34,474 nucleotides of DNA from positions 1 to 34,474 of the forward strand of contig CAIZQU010000010.1 in the NCBI GenBank assembly GCA_903935205.1, read 5' to 3'. Under the pieces are notes generated by a model. The model ran no database searches. It worked only from the letters and a program-made list of their open reading frames with translations, and was not told where the DNA came from. Source of the stretch: an uncultured cyanobacterium (GTDB taxonomy: Bacteria > Cyanobacteriota > Cyanobacteriia > PCC-6307 > Cyanobiaceae). A program made the translations under genes and the position numbers. Of this stretch, positions 1 through 8,746 are shown in pieces; position 1 is the first letter of the stretch, and each line of letters begins with the position of its first letter.

Positions 1-136
1 AATCTCTGAATCTCTGAATCTCTGAATCTCTGAATCTCTGAATCTCTGAATCTCTGAATCTCTGAATCTCTGAATCTCTGAACCTGTGAACCTGTGAACC
101 TGTGAACCTGTGAATCTCTAAACCGATGAACCGGTG
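1..136. repeat. Tandem octamer array, 17 units, three sequence variants
   Basis: Seventeen consecutive 8-bp units start at the window edge, so the array may extend further left. Units 1-10 (1-80) are all AATCTCTG. Units 11-14 (81-112) are all AACCTGTG. The last three (113-136) are AATCTCTA, AACCGATG and AACCGGTG. Blocks of identical units with a degenerate right end suggest copy-number change by slippage from an older, mixed array. Eight is not a multiple of three, so this is not an in-frame coding repeat. No gene overlaps it; the nearest is the 3' end of the DedA gene at 175. Confidence 0.95.
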
Positions 137-174
137 ACGCCGACCCGCCTCTGGAGCCAACCGGGGCGGGGCCT

Positions 175-843
175 TCAGGAACCGCCCGCCGCCGACCGCC
201 GCCGCCAGGCGCGCCAGGCCAGGGCCAGGCCGCCGACCAGCGCCAGAGCCAGCAACAGGCGCTTGCAGACCAGGGCGTAAGGACCTGCCAGGGCGATCAT
301 GTCGCCGTAACCGGCGCCAAGGGCCCGGCCGGCGAAGGTGAGCGCCGTGACCCAGATCAGGCTGCCGGCGGCGGTGGCCAGCAGGAAGGGGCCCTGCCCC
401 ATGCCCTCCAACCCGGCCGGCACCGAGATCAGGGTGCGCACCCCAGGCACCAGGCGACCCCAGAAGATCAGGGCCAGGCCATGGCGGTGGAACCAGCGCC
501 GGCTGGTCTCCACCTCCTCCGCCCCGATCCCCAGCCAGCGCCCATGGCGTTGGATCAGGGCCAGCAGTCGGGCCTCGCCGATCCAGAGTCCCACCAGGTA
601 CCACAACCAGGCCCCGAGCAGGGTGCCGCCGGCGCCGGCGAGGATCACAGGCAGCAGCTCAAGCCGTCCCTGCTGGACCAGCACTCCGCCGAGGGGCTGG
701 ATCAGCTCCGAGGGGATCGGCGGAATCACGTTTTCCAGCAGCATCGCCAGCGCAAGGGCCAGGTACCCCAGTCGGGGGTCACGGCCCACGGCGGCTTCGA
801 TCAGTTCCGGGAGGGCATCGAGCCGCTGGAACAGCTCAGGCAT
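175..843 (-). CDS. DedA family (VTT domain) membrane protein
   Basis: A 222-residue integral membrane protein of the DedA/VTT family, whose members are linked to membrane homeostasis and lipid or cation movement across the inner membrane. Visible family features are an early acidic E37 followed by PPIPSE (41-46), the glycine-rich G-x3-G-x-W-x-WY segment (about 73-82), and GRLVPGVRT (129-137), the usual F/GR-x-x-P-x-x-R motif. There are about five hydrophobic segments and a short Arg-rich C-terminus. The ATG start overlaps the stop codon of the upstream P-type ATPase gene by 8 nt (ATGCCTGA, 843-836), so the two are probably co-transcribed and translationally coupled. Family assignment is firm; the substrate is unknown. 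Confidence 0.9.
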   Translation of the reverse strand: MPELFQRLDALPELIEAAVGRDPRLGYLALALAMLLENVIPPIPSELIQPLGGVLVQQGRLELLPVILAGAGGTLLGAWLWYLVGLWIGEARLLALIQRHGRWLGIGAEEVETSRRWFHRHGLALIFWGRLVPGVRTLISVPAGLEGMGQGPFLLATAAGSLIWVTALTFAGRALGAGYGDMIALAGPYALVCKRLLLALALVGGLALAWRAWRRRSAAGGS

Positions 844-3649
844 CGGAGCTGGCGCGGCGGCGACGCAGCCGCCAGAGCTTCTCCAGCTCCAGGTACAGGA
901 AGAACACCAGGCTGGTCAACACACAGAGTCCCAGCTCCGTCGCCCCGAGTGGGTAGGTGCCGAAGAAGGACGACAGGGACGGCACATAGAGCAGGGCCAG
1001 CTGCAGCAGGGTGGTCAGCAGCACGGCCCAGAGCAGCCAGGGGTTGGAGAAGGGGGCCACCTGCAGCAGGGGGCGATCGCTGCGGGCGGAGAGGGCATGG
1101 CCCATCTGCGCCAGGCAGAGGGTGGTGAACACCATCGTCTGCCAGTGGGCGGCGTGGTTGGCGGCCCAGTACATCAGGCTGATCGTGATCAGGGCGAAGA
1201 CCACGCCGACCCGCAGGATGTAGGAGCCGATGCCGCGGGCGAAGATCGATTCGCCGGGTTGGGCCGGTTCCCGCTCCATCAAGCCCTTCTCGGCTGGCTC
1301 CAGGGCGAGGGCGAGGGCGGGAACGCCATCGGTGACCAGGTTCATCCAGAGGATCTGCAGCGGGGTCATCGGCACGCCCACCAGGCCGAGCAGCGGTGCG
1401 GCGGCGATCGTGATCAGCTCGCCGACATTGCTGCCGAGGATGTATTTGACGAAGCGGCGGATATTGGCATACACCAGCCGCCCCTCCTCGACCGCATTGA
1501 CGATCGTGGCGAAGTTGTCATCGAGCAGCACCATGTCGGCGGCCTCCTTGCTGACCTCGGTGCCGGTGATCCCCATCGCCACGCCGATGTGGGCCTGCTT
1601 GAGGGCCGGGGCATCGTTGACGCCGTCGCCGGTCATCGCCACCACCTGACGACGGCCCTGCAGGGCCTTGACGATGCGCAGTTTCTGTTCGGGGGCGACG
1701 CGGGCGTAGACGCTGCAGCGGGAGACCATCTCGCCAAGGGTGGCCTCATCCGCCTGTTCCAGCTCGCGGCCGAGCACCACCTCGGTGGGTCCGGGCCCCT
1801 GGACCAGGCCGATCGATTCGGCGATCGCCCGGGCGGTGAGCGGGTGGTCGCCGGTGATCATCACCGGCCGGATGCCGGCGCCGCGGCAGCGGGCGACGGC
1901 GGTGGGCACCTCGGGGCGGGCCGGATCGAGCTGGGCCATCAGGCCCAGCAACACCTGATCCTGAAGCGGACGCTCCGGCGAATCGTGGTGGGGGGCGCAG
2001 GCGAAGCCGAGCAGCCGCAGGCCGGATGCGGCCAGCTGGCGGGCCTGCTCCAGCCACCAGGCGCGGCGTTCCGGATCGAGGGGGCTGATGCCATCGCCAT
2101 CGAGCCAGCGGTCGCAGAGATCGATGATCGCCTCCGGGGCCCCCTTGCTGACCAGCAGGGTGGTGGACCCGGCGGCCGCTTCACCCAGGGGGCGCTGCAG
2201 GCTGCCATCGGGATCCGCCAGCCAGACCGCCATCAGCTGGCGTTCGGAGCTGAATGGGATTTCGGCCACGCGGCGATAGCGGCTGCGCAGCTCGAAGCCA
2301 TCGAGGCCGGCCTTGGCCGCCACCACCACCAGGGCGCCTTCGGTGGGATCACCACTGATCTCCCACTGACCATTGTTCATCTGGCGCAGCTCGGCATCGC
2401 TGCAGAGCACCCCGGCCTGGAGCAGCAGGTTGCGGGCACCGGGGGCCTCACCCGGGGTGCCGAGGCCATCCCAGGGCAGATCGCGGGCCGCCAGGGCGCC
2501 GACCGGTTCGTAGCCGGTGCCCTCCACGGTGATCGCCCTGGTGCCGCAGCGCAGCTCCTGCACCACCTGGCGGTTCTGGGTGAGGGTGCCGGTCTTGTCG
2601 GTGCAGATCACGGTGACCGATCCGAGGGCTTCCACCGCCGGCAGGCGGCGGATCAGGGCGGCCCGCTTGACCATCCGCTGGGTGCCGATCGCCAGGGTCA
2701 CGGTGATCACCGCCGGCAGGCCCTCGGGCACGATCGCCACGGCCATCGAGAGGGCCACCTCCAGCAGGTTGAGCAGCTCCTGGCCGAGCAGCCAGCCGAG
2801 CAGCACCACCACCCCCACCAGGGCCAGGGCGGAGCCGACGAGCACATTGGCCAGGCCATCGAGGCGCTCCTGCAGCGGCGTGCTCTCGCCACCGGCCCCT
2901 TCGATCAGCTTGGCGATCTGACCCAGTTCGGTGCCCATGCCTGTGGCGGTGACCACCGCCTCGCCCCGGCCCCGCACCACCTCGGTGCCTTGAAACAGAC
3001 AGTTCTGGCGTTCGAGCACGGGGGTCTCGGGCTCCAGCTGAAGGTCGGCGCGTTTCAGCACCGCCTCCGCTTCACCGGTGAGGGCCGCTTCCCGCAGGCC
3101 CAATTCCACGGCCTCGATCACGCGGGCATCGGCGGGCACCCGATCGCCGGCCTCCAGGCGGATGCGGTCGCCGGGAACCAGCTGCTCGCTGGGGATGTTC
3201 TGCCAGCCGCCATCGCGGCGCACCTGCACCAGGGGCTGGGCCATCTCACGCAGGGCCAGCAGGGCCTGCTGGGCCCGGCTCTCCTGCAGGTAGCCGAGCA
3301 GGGCGTTGAGCAGCACGATCAGCACGATGGCGATCGCATCCTTGGGGAATTTCTGCTCCACCTGGGCGACGATCGCCGAGACCAGGGCGACCGCCAGCAG
3401 CATGATCAGCATCACGTTGCTCAGCTGATCGAGCAGGATGCGCAGGTTGCTGCGGCCCTTGCCGAGCTCCAGCCGGTTGAGGCCATGGGTGGCGAGCCGT
3501 TCCGCCGCCGCGGCGGTGCTCAGGCCGTCACCAGCGCCGAGCCTGGCCACGCAGTCGGCGCCCGAAAGGGCATGCCAGGGGGTGGGCGGTGCGGTGGTCG
3601 CTGGCTCTCCTGCCCTGGCGGCTGCACCTCTGGCGGGGGTCAGGGTCAC
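836..3649 (-). CDS. Cation-transporting P-type ATPase, P2A (SERCA-like)
   Basis: A 937-residue P-type ATPase, normal length for a bacterial P2A pump. Domains in order: N-terminal cation-ATPase domain (about 25-95), first TM pair, A-domain with the TGEA dephosphorylation loop, TM3-4 with VPEGLPA (ion-binding helix 4), the phosphorylation site DKTGT with Asp351, N-domain with KGAPE, hinge TGDGVNDAP (673-681), and six C-terminal TMs. TM6 reads MNLVTDGVPALAL, the SERCA/Ca2+-type pattern rather than the Na,K-ATPase LGTD pattern. From family knowledge the likely substrate is Ca2+, possibly Mn2+; this is inferred. It is the first gene of a two-gene unit with dedA, and lies divergent from kimA with only 86 bp between the starts. 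Confidence 0.93.
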   Translation of the reverse strand: MTLTPARGAAARAGEPATTAPPTPWHALSGADCVARLGAGDGLSTAAAAERLATHGLNRLELGKGRSNLRILLDQLSNVMLIMLLAVALVSAIVAQVEQKFPKDAIAIVLIVLLNALLGYLQESRAQQALLALREMAQPLVQVRRDGGWQNIPSEQLVPGDRIRLEAGDRVPADARVIEAVELGLREAALTGEAEAVLKRADLQLEPETPVLERQNCLFQGTEVVRGRGEAVVTATGMGTELGQIAKLIEGAGGESTPLQERLDGLANVLVGSALALVGVVVLLGWLLGQELLNLLEVALSMAVAIVPEGLPAVITVTLAIGTQRMVKRAALIRRLPAVEALGSVTVICTDKTGTLTQNRQVVQELRCGTRAITVEGTGYEPVGALAARDLPWDGLGTPGEAPGARNLLLQAGVLCSDAELRQMNNGQWEISGDPTEGALVVVAAKAGLDGFELRSRYRRVAEIPFSSERQLMAVWLADPDGSLQRPLGEAAAGSTTLLVSKGAPEAIIDLCDRWLDGDGISPLDPERRAWWLEQARQLAASGLRLLGFACAPHHDSPERPLQDQVLLGLMAQLDPARPEVPTAVARCRGAGIRPVMITGDHPLTARAIAESIGLVQGPGPTEVVLGRELEQADEATLGEMVSRCSVYARVAPEQKLRIVKALQGRRQVVAMTGDGVNDAPALKQAHIGVAMGITGTEVSKEAADMVLLDDNFATIVNAVEEGRLVYANIRRFVKYILGSNVGELITIAAAPLLGLVGVPMTPLQILWMNLVTDGVPALALALEPAEKGLMEREPAQPGESIFARGIGSYILRVGVVFALITISLMYWAANHAAHWQTMVFTTLCLAQMGHALSARSDRPLLQVAPFSNPWLLWAVLLTTLLQLALLYVPSLSSFFGTYPLGATELGLCVLTSLVFFLYLELEKLWRLRRRRASSDA

Positions 3650-3697
3650 GGGGTCGGACGCATCTCAGGCGAAAGAGTAACCAGCACCAGGCCGACC

Positions 3698-3703
3698 TAG
3701 GTT
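3698..3703 (+). promoter_or_regulatory. Possible -10 element (TAGGTT) of the kimA-like gene
   Basis: TAGGTT lies 33 nt before the ATG at 3736 in the 86-bp gap between two divergent genes. It fits TAnnnT, the usual cyanobacterial -10 pattern, and sits in a CCTAGGTT context that recurs before other genes in the window (21684, 29726). I see no good -35 box. Confidence 0.3.
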
Positions 3704-3735
3704 GCAGGTTCTGCCCGGGGACGCCCCCCGCCGGT

Positions 3736-5625
3736 ATGCCGATCAGCTCCTTGTTCGAGCAGTTGCGACGCGTGCTGATCGGCACGCCCCTGCCCACCAG
3801 CGCCCACCACGAGGAGCGCTTCAGCAATGCCGAGGCCCTGGCGATCCTCAGCTCCGATGCCCTCTCGTCGGTGGCCTACGCCACCCAGGAGATCGTGCTG
3901 GTGCTGGGTCTGGCGGGCAGCGCTGCCCTGGGGCTGACCCTGCCGATCACGGGTCTGATCATCGCCTTGATGCTGATCGTGGCCACCAGCTACCGGCAGA
4001 CGATCAAGGCCTATCCCCAGGGCGGCGGCTCCTACCGGGTGTCGGTCGACAACCTGGGCCGGATCCCCGGCCTGGTGGCCGGCGCCTCCCTCTCGATCGA
4101 TTATGTGCTCACCGTGGCGGTGAGCGTGGCGGCGGGCATCGCCGCCCTCACCTCCTATCTGCCCGCCCTCGATGGCCAACGGGTGCCCCTCTGTCTGCTG
4201 GCGCTGCTGCTGGTGATGGTGGCGAATCTGCGGGGGGTGAGTTCCAGCGCCCGACTGCTGAGCCTGCCCACGTTCCTGTTCATTGGCGTGGTGCTGCTGC
4301 TGCTGGGTACCGGGGCGATCCGTGCCCTTGGCGGCACCTTGCCCCAGCTGAGCCAGGCCGAGCAGGCCCGGCAGCTGGCGGAGGGACTCAGGCATCACGG
4401 CGGCCATTGGATGGCGATCGGGCCGGTGCTGCTGATGCGGGCGTTCAGCTCCGGCTGCGCCGCCCTGACGGGGATCGAGGCGATCAGCGACAGCGTGATG
4501 GCCTTCCGGCCGGTGGAGTGGCGCAATGCCCGGCGGGTGCTGGTGGTGATGGTGGCGCTGCTGGCGACGATGTTCGGTGGGATCAGCGCCCTGGCCCAGC
4601 ACAGCGGCCTGGTGGCGATCGAGAACGGGCCGACGCTGCTATATCAGCTGGGCAGACAGATCTTCGGGGAAGGGCTTCTATTGGCGGTGTTGCAGGTGGC
4701 CACCCTGCTGATCCTGCTGCTGGCGGCCAACACGGCCTTCGCCGACTTCCCGCGCCTGGCGGCCTTCCTGGCCCAGGATGGCTTTCTGCCGCGCCAGCTC
4801 AGTTCCCTGGGGGACCGGCTGGTTTACAGCAACGGCATCTTTGCCCTGAGCGGCTGCGCGGCGCTGCTGCTGGTTATCTTCAACGCCAGCGTCACCCGTC
4901 TGATTCCGCTTTATGCGGTGGGGGTGTTCATCAGCTTCACCCTCTCCCAGGCGGGGATGGTGGCCCATTGGTGGAAGCTGCGGCAGCGGGGCTGGCGGAG
5001 CAAGGCCCTGCTCAACGGTTTCGGGGCCACGATCACCGCGATCGTGGGCGCGGTGTTGCTTTACAGCAAGTTCAGCTACGGCGCCTGGCTGGTGGTGGTG
5101 GCGATCCCGTTGCTGGTGAGCCTGTTCCTGCGCATCCGCCACCACTACGACGACGTCGCCCGGCGGTTGCGGCTGGCGGGGGACAAGCTGCTCAAGCTGC
5201 CCGCACCGCCGACCTCCGGAGGGATGCCCACGGTGGTGCTGGTGGGTCAGTTGCACCGGGGCAGCTTTGAGGCGATCCGCTTCGCCCGCAGCGTGGCCAG
5301 CGATTTGGTGGCGGTGCATGTGGATCTGGTGGGCAACCGCTCGCCGGCCTTCGTGGCCCAGTGGCAGCGCCAGTTGCCCGATGTGCGCCTGGAGATCCTC
5401 GACTCCCCCTACCGCTCCCTGGTGGACCCGGTGGTGGCGTTCGTGCAGCGGTTCGAGCAGGAGCACCGCAAGGATCGCAACCGCTTCTGCATGATCGTGC
5501 TGCCGGTGTTCGTGACCCAGCACCGCTGGCAGAACCTGCTCCATAACCAGAGCACGATCCTGCTGCGGCAGGCGTTGCGGGAGCAGGGCACCCGGGTGGT
5601 GACCACGGTGGGCTTCTACCTCTGA
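3736..5625 (+). CDS. kimA: KimA-like potassium permease (APC superfamily)
   Basis: A 629-residue permease closely resembling Bacillus subtilis KimA (formerly YdaO), a high-affinity K+/H+ importer whose synthesis is controlled by c-di-AMP. Shared signature stretches are ILSSDALSSVAYATQE (about 37-52), SYRQ-x5-YPQGGGSY, LSIDYVLTVAVSVAAG, AFSSGCAALTGIEAIS, IPLYAVGVFISFTLSQAGM and, in the soluble tail, LLHNQSTILLR. Twelve membrane segments are followed by a cytoplasmic UspA-like domain (about 490-629). The reading frame is open further upstream (to 3589), but homology begins at this ATG and the longer form would run into the divergent ATPase gene. K+ transport is inferred from homology. In B. subtilis the gene has a c-di-AMP riboswitch; I see none in the 86-bp leader here. 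Confidence 0.85.
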   Translation: MPISSLFEQLRRVLIGTPLPTSAHHEERFSNAEALAILSSDALSSVAYATQEIVLVLGLAGSAALGLTLPITGLIIALMLIVATSYRQTIKAYPQGGGSYRVSVDNLGRIPGLVAGASLSIDYVLTVAVSVAAGIAALTSYLPALDGQRVPLCLLALLLVMVANLRGVSSSARLLSLPTFLFIGVVLLLLGTGAIRALGGTLPQLSQAEQARQLAEGLRHHGGHWMAIGPVLLMRAFSSGCAALTGIEAISDSVMAFRPVEWRNARRVLVVMVALLATMFGGISALAQHSGLVAIENGPTLLYQLGRQIFGEGLLLAVLQVATLLILLLAANTAFADFPRLAAFLAQDGFLPRQLSSLGDRLVYSNGIFALSGCAALLLVIFNASVTRLIPLYAVGVFISFTLSQAGMVAHWWKLRQRGWRSKALLNGFGATITAIVGAVLLYSKFSYGAWLVVVAIPLLVSLFLRIRHHYDDVARRLRLAGDKLLKLPAPPTSGGMPTVVLVGQLHRGSFEAIRFARSVASDLVAVHVDLVGNRSPAFVAQWQRQLPDVRLEILDSPYRSLVDPVVAFVQRFEQEHRKDRNRFCMIVLPVFVTQHRWQNLLHNQSTILLRQALREQGTRVVTTVGFYL

Positions 5626-5677
5626 GGCGGGAGCCTGAGCCGGGAGCCTGATCCGGGATCCTGCGCCGGGCCCCTGC
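5626..5677 (+). repeat. Four imperfect 13-bp tandem repeats after kimA
   Basis: Four 13-bp units directly follow the kimA stop: GGCGGGAGCCTGA, GCCGGGAGCCTGA, TCCGGGATCCTGC and GCCGGGCCCCTGC. They fill the gap between two convergent genes (kimA stop at 5625, DUF475 stop at 5688). Several units contain short self-complementary pieces such as CGGGATCCTG, so the RNA may fold, but there is no T-run of a classical terminator. Confidence 0.85.
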
Positions 5678-5687
5678 GCTCTGGACG

Positions 5688-6725
5688 CTAGGGCTCCATG
5701 GCGGCCGCAGCACGACGGCCGTGGCGGAGGGAATCGCCGAAAGAGAGGGCCAGCAGCAGCAGACCGATCAGGCCGGTGAGCCATTCCGGCACATGCTGAT
5801 GGTGTTGATGCAGCACGATGCCGGCCAGCATCAGCACCCCCAGGGCGCCGATGGCGTAGTGGGCGCCGTGCTCCAGGAAGATCAGCTTGTCGAGGGCTTT
5901 CTCGCGGCTGAGCATCAGGGTGAGGGAGCGGATGAACAGGGCGCCGAGGCCCAGGCCGGTCAGGATCAGGGCGAGGTTGGAGGTGATCGCAAAGGCGCCG
6001 ATGGTGCCATCGAGGCTGAAGGAGGCATCGAGCAGCTCCAGGTAGAGCAGGCTGACCAGACCACCGCCGGCGGCCAGCCGCACCCCGGCCTGTTCCTCAT
6101 CGCCGAAGGCATCGGCCAGGGAGGTGCTGAGCAGTTGCAGCACCAGGCCGATCACGCCGGCCACCATCACATCACCGCGCAGGCCGGCCGGCAGGGCGGT
6201 GCTGAGCAGCAGCAGCAGCACCAGGGCCAGGGCGATCTCCAGGGCCTCGATCCGCCCCGCCGCACTGAGACGCCGCTCCAGCGGTTGCAACCAGTGCAGG
6301 GTCTTGGCGTCATCGAAGAAGTAGCGCAGGAACACCATCAGCAGGAACATGCCGCCGAAGGCGAGGATGCGCGGTTCGGCCAGGTCGAGCAGCTCGCGGT
6401 AGCGGACCGGATCGTGCAGGGCCGCATCGAGGGCCTGGCGGATGCCCACCCCACCGGCGAGGGAGACCATCAGCAGCGGTCCGGCGAAGCGCACCCCGAA
6501 CACGGGGATGACCAGCCCCCAGGTGAGGAAGAAGCGCTGCTGAGCCGGGGTGAGGCGCTCCAGAACCCGGGCATTGACCACGGCGTTGTCGAAGGAGAGG
6601 GAGATCTCCAGCAGCAGCAGCACGAAGGTGACCCAGGCGGCCGCGACCCCCTGCAGGCCGAGCACGATCGCCAGACCGGCGGCACAGCAGGCCAGGGGGA
6701 AGAGGAGATAGCGCAGGTAGCGCAT
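5688..6725 (-). CDS. DUF475 (TerC-like) integral membrane protein
   Basis: A 345-residue polytopic membrane protein of the DUF475 group, distantly related to TerC. Characteristic repeats are SFDNAVVNA (44-52) and its counterpart LDASFSLDG (232-240), each with Asp/Asn in a membrane segment as in TerC-type metal or tellurite-resistance proteins, plus EHGAHYAIGALG near the C-terminus. The start is set at the ATG at 6725, just before the hydrophobic MRYLRYLLFPLA; the frame is open upstream to 6803, but those residues are not membrane-like. A TAGGAT box lies about 20 nt upstream (6746-6751, minus strand) and could be the -10. The function is unknown in detail; a role in metal handling fits the family and the neighbouring transporters but is inference. 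Confidence 0.88.
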   Translation of the reverse strand: MRYLRYLLFPLACCAAGLAIVLGLQGVAAAWVTFVLLLLEISLSFDNAVVNARVLERLTPAQQRFFLTWGLVIPVFGVRFAGPLLMVSLAGGVGIRQALDAALHDPVRYRELLDLAEPRILAFGGMFLLMVFLRYFFDDAKTLHWLQPLERRLSAAGRIEALEIALALVLLLLLSTALPAGLRGDVMVAGVIGLVLQLLSTSLADAFGDEEQAGVRLAAGGGLVSLLYLELLDASFSLDGTIGAFAITSNLALILTGLGLGALFIRSLTLMLSREKALDKLIFLEHGAHYAIGALGVLMLAGIVLHQHHQHVPEWLTGLIGLLLLALSFGDSLRHGRRAAAAMEP

Positions 6726-6803
6726 CGATGGCGTGGGGGTCGCGGATCCTACCCACTCTCGCTGAGGCCCGGACCCGCGATCGAGCGGGCGCCGGCGCTG
6801 CAT

Positions 6804-7796
6804 TCAGATGTGGCCGGTCCAGAGCCAGCGGCGCATCTGCAGGCGGTTGCGATGGGGACCGGGCCAGGTGCAGCGGGGCATCTCCAGGGGAGGGGTGGAG
6901 CGGCTGATCGGCCGGGGGTCGACGGTGCCGACCTGCTCGTAGTAACGGGCGCAGATGGCTTCATCGCCGGGGAGGTGGCTGTTGAAGGGATAGGAGAAGG
7001 CCTTGGGGCGCCGACCCAGGATCGCGGCCAGCTCCTGCTGGGAGCGGATCAGTTCCTGCTCGAAGCCGGCGGCATCGAGACCGCTGCGGGGATAGTGGTG
7101 GTGACCATGGCTGCCGATTTCGTGGTACTCACGCCAGGCGGCCCGCAGGTAGTCGGAGGAGGGATAGAGGGAGCGGGCCAGATCCGCCTGCACTTCGGCG
7201 CTGCCGCTGAGCTCGTTGACTTCGGCCAGCAGCGCTTCCACCGCCGCCATCGGTTCGGCATCGCGCAGGTGGGCGACCAGGGCGTCGCCGCGGTGGGGGC
7301 GGCTGGAGGGCAGGCGCTGATGGGCCAGCTCGCGCAATAGCTCGGCCCGGCGGGGATGGGCGCCATGCCAGTAGAGGCAATGCTCCCAGATCAGGGTGGG
7401 GGCATCGATGAGGGCGGTGGATTGAAAGATCACGGCATTAATGTTGAGCCGTTCGAGAACACCGACGCCGGAGCTGTAGTTGCAGCGCAGGCCATCGTCG
7501 AAGCAGACGATCACGCCGAATTCATCGCGGCCGGGGAAGCGGCCGCGGCGCAGGTCGTAGAAGGTCAAGAAGCGGGCCCCGTTCATCTTCAGGAAGACCA
7601 GCTCCTCCATCAGGTTGCGTGGGCTGATCGGCGCTGTGCCGAAGCGATCGAGGAAGGGAACACGGCCGGGTTCATCGACCCGGTGGTAGAGGAGGCAGTG
7701 GATCTTGCCCAGGATGCGCTGGCGCCAGAGCCGGCCCATGCCGGGCAGGAAGAGCAGATCGAGGCTGCGGTTGGCGAGGCGTTGGACCAGGCCCAT
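6804..7796 (-). CDS. Polysaccharide deacetylase family protein
   Basis: A 330-residue carbohydrate esterase-4/NodB-like protein. The catalytic motif CFDDG (98-102) supplies the base Asp and metal-binding Asp, and HEIGSHGHHH (225-234) is the metal-binding H-S-x-x-H motif; a later FSYPFN segment matches the usual SYP motif. The family removes N- or O-acetyl groups from sugars of cell-wall, capsule or lipid-linked glycans using a divalent metal. The ATG at 7796 overlaps the stop codon of the upstream formyltransferase by one base (TGATG), which indicates translational coupling, so I use this start rather than the longer frame to 7988. There is no clear signal peptide, so it may act on a cytoplasmic or membrane-bound sugar precursor. 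Pairing with a formyltransferase suggests sugar modification. Confidence 0.88.
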   Translation of the reverse strand: MGLVQRLANRSLDLLFLPGMGRLWRQRILGKIHCLLYHRVDEPGRVPFLDRFGTAPISPRNLMEELVFLKMNGARFLTFYDLRRGRFPGRDEFGVIVCFDDGLRCNYSSGVGVLERLNINAVIFQSTALIDAPTLIWEHCLYWHGAHPRRAELLRELAHQRLPSSRPHRGDALVAHLRDAEPMAAVEALLAEVNELSGSAEVQADLARSLYPSSDYLRAAWREYHEIGSHGHHHYPRSGLDAAGFEQELIRSQQELAAILGRRPKAFSYPFNSHLPGDEAICARYYEQVGTVDPRPISRSTPPLEMPRCTWPGPHRNRLQMRRWLWTGHI

Positions 7797-8716
7797 CAGC
7801 GGACCCCCCGCGGGTCGGCCACCACTGCGGCAGGCGGCCCCACCACCCGGATGGCGGCATCGCGTTCGGCCCGGTGGTTGAGGTAGTCGCGCAGCAGGCC
7901 GCCTTCGAGCAGGCGGCTGGCCTGCAGCCGCTGCCAGGGCTCGTAGTGATAGCCGGTGCGCTGCAGGAAGAGCTTGCCCTGCTCCCACTGGCGCACGCGC
8001 TCGGCGCGGCCGGCCACCTGATCGCGGGCGGCGGCGATCAGCAGGTCGATGCCGAGATCGAAGCTGCGCACATCGATGGTTTCGAAGTTGTCGTCGCTCT
8101 GCAGGGGCACCTGGGCCGAGCGGATGATGTCGCCGCTGTCGATGCCGGCATCGATGTGGTGGACCGTGACCCCCACCAGTTCGGGATGGCCCTCGAGGAT
8201 CATGTAGAGATTGCAGTTGGCGCCCCTGGAGTAGGGGGAGAGGCCGGTGTGCAGGTTGATGATGCCGTGGCGGATCTGGGGCAGCAGCTCCAGCACCGGC
8301 TGGCGCAGCAGCTGGGTGCCGTTGACCAGCACCAGATCGGGGCTGTGGCGGCGCAGGAAGGCGACCGTTTCCGGTCCGTTGATGGCGTCGGTGTGGAGCA
8401 CGGGCACGCCAACGGGGATGGCGGGCGCCGCGCCGTCGGGGGCGAACAGGGTCCGGCGCAGCGCCTCGCCCCGTTGCTCATGGCGGGGCAGGCCCCAGCG
8501 GGCGACGAGTTGGCGGCCGAGGGCGGCAGGATCGCGGTAGCGCCTGAGCCGCTGACGCAGGGAACGGCGTTTCTGGGCGGGCGGATGCTGCACCACCACC
8601 CCCACCAGCTCGAAGACCCTGGCGGCCCGTTGCACCAGGGCACGCTGGTAGAAGCCATCGCAGCAGAGCACCACCAGACGGGGGGACGGGGTGGCGAGGT
8701 GCTCGGATGCGGGCAT
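7796..8716 (-). CDS. Formyltransferase family protein (Fmt/ArnA-like)
   Basis: A 306-residue protein with a formyl-transfer catalytic core. The catalytic triad is visible as N154 and H156 in NLHTGLSPYSRG and D193 in IDAGIDSGDI. Such enzymes move a formyl group from 10-formyl-THF to an amine (Met-tRNA, GAR or amino sugars). HTGLSPYSRG differs from the usual Fmt HPSLLP loop, and together with the coupled deacetylase downstream this suggests a sugar-amine substrate: deacetylation exposes an amine that is then formylated. That pathway is inference. The frame opens at a TTG at 8746; I prefer the ATG at 8716. Neither has a clear Shine-Dalgarno. It is the first gene of the two-gene unit. Confidence 0.85.
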   Translation of the reverse strand: MPASEHLATPSPRLVVLCCDGFYQRALVQRAARVFELVGVVVQHPPAQKRRSLRQRLRRYRDPAALGRQLVARWGLPRHEQRGEALRRTLFAPDGAAPAIPVGVPVLHTDAINGPETVAFLRRHSPDLVLVNGTQLLRQPVLELLPQIRHGIINLHTGLSPYSRGANCNLYMILEGHPELVGVTVHHIDAGIDSGDIIRSAQVPLQSDDNFETIDVRSFDLGIDLLIAAARDQVAGRAERVRQWEQGKLFLQRTGYHYEPWQRLQASRLLEGGLLRDYLNHRAERDAAIRVVGPPAAVVADPRGVR

Positions 8717-8746
8717 GGTCGAGGCGATGGAGCGCAGGGGTGGCAA

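Noticed and set aside
1-136. CRISPR array
   Set aside because: Units of 8 bp directly abut without spacers; it is a simple tandem repeat.
338-3700. Plus-strand open frame of 1120 codons
   Set aside because: It lies antisense to the P-type ATPase and dedA genes, is His/Gln/Gly/Arg-rich with no domain, and is a shadow of high G+C at the third codon position. The same holds for minus-strand 16237-18672 and plus-strand 5721-7340.
3650-3735. c-di-AMP (ydaO-type) riboswitch before kimA
   Set aside because: The leader is only 86 bp, shared with a divergent gene, and shows no conserved ydaO motif.
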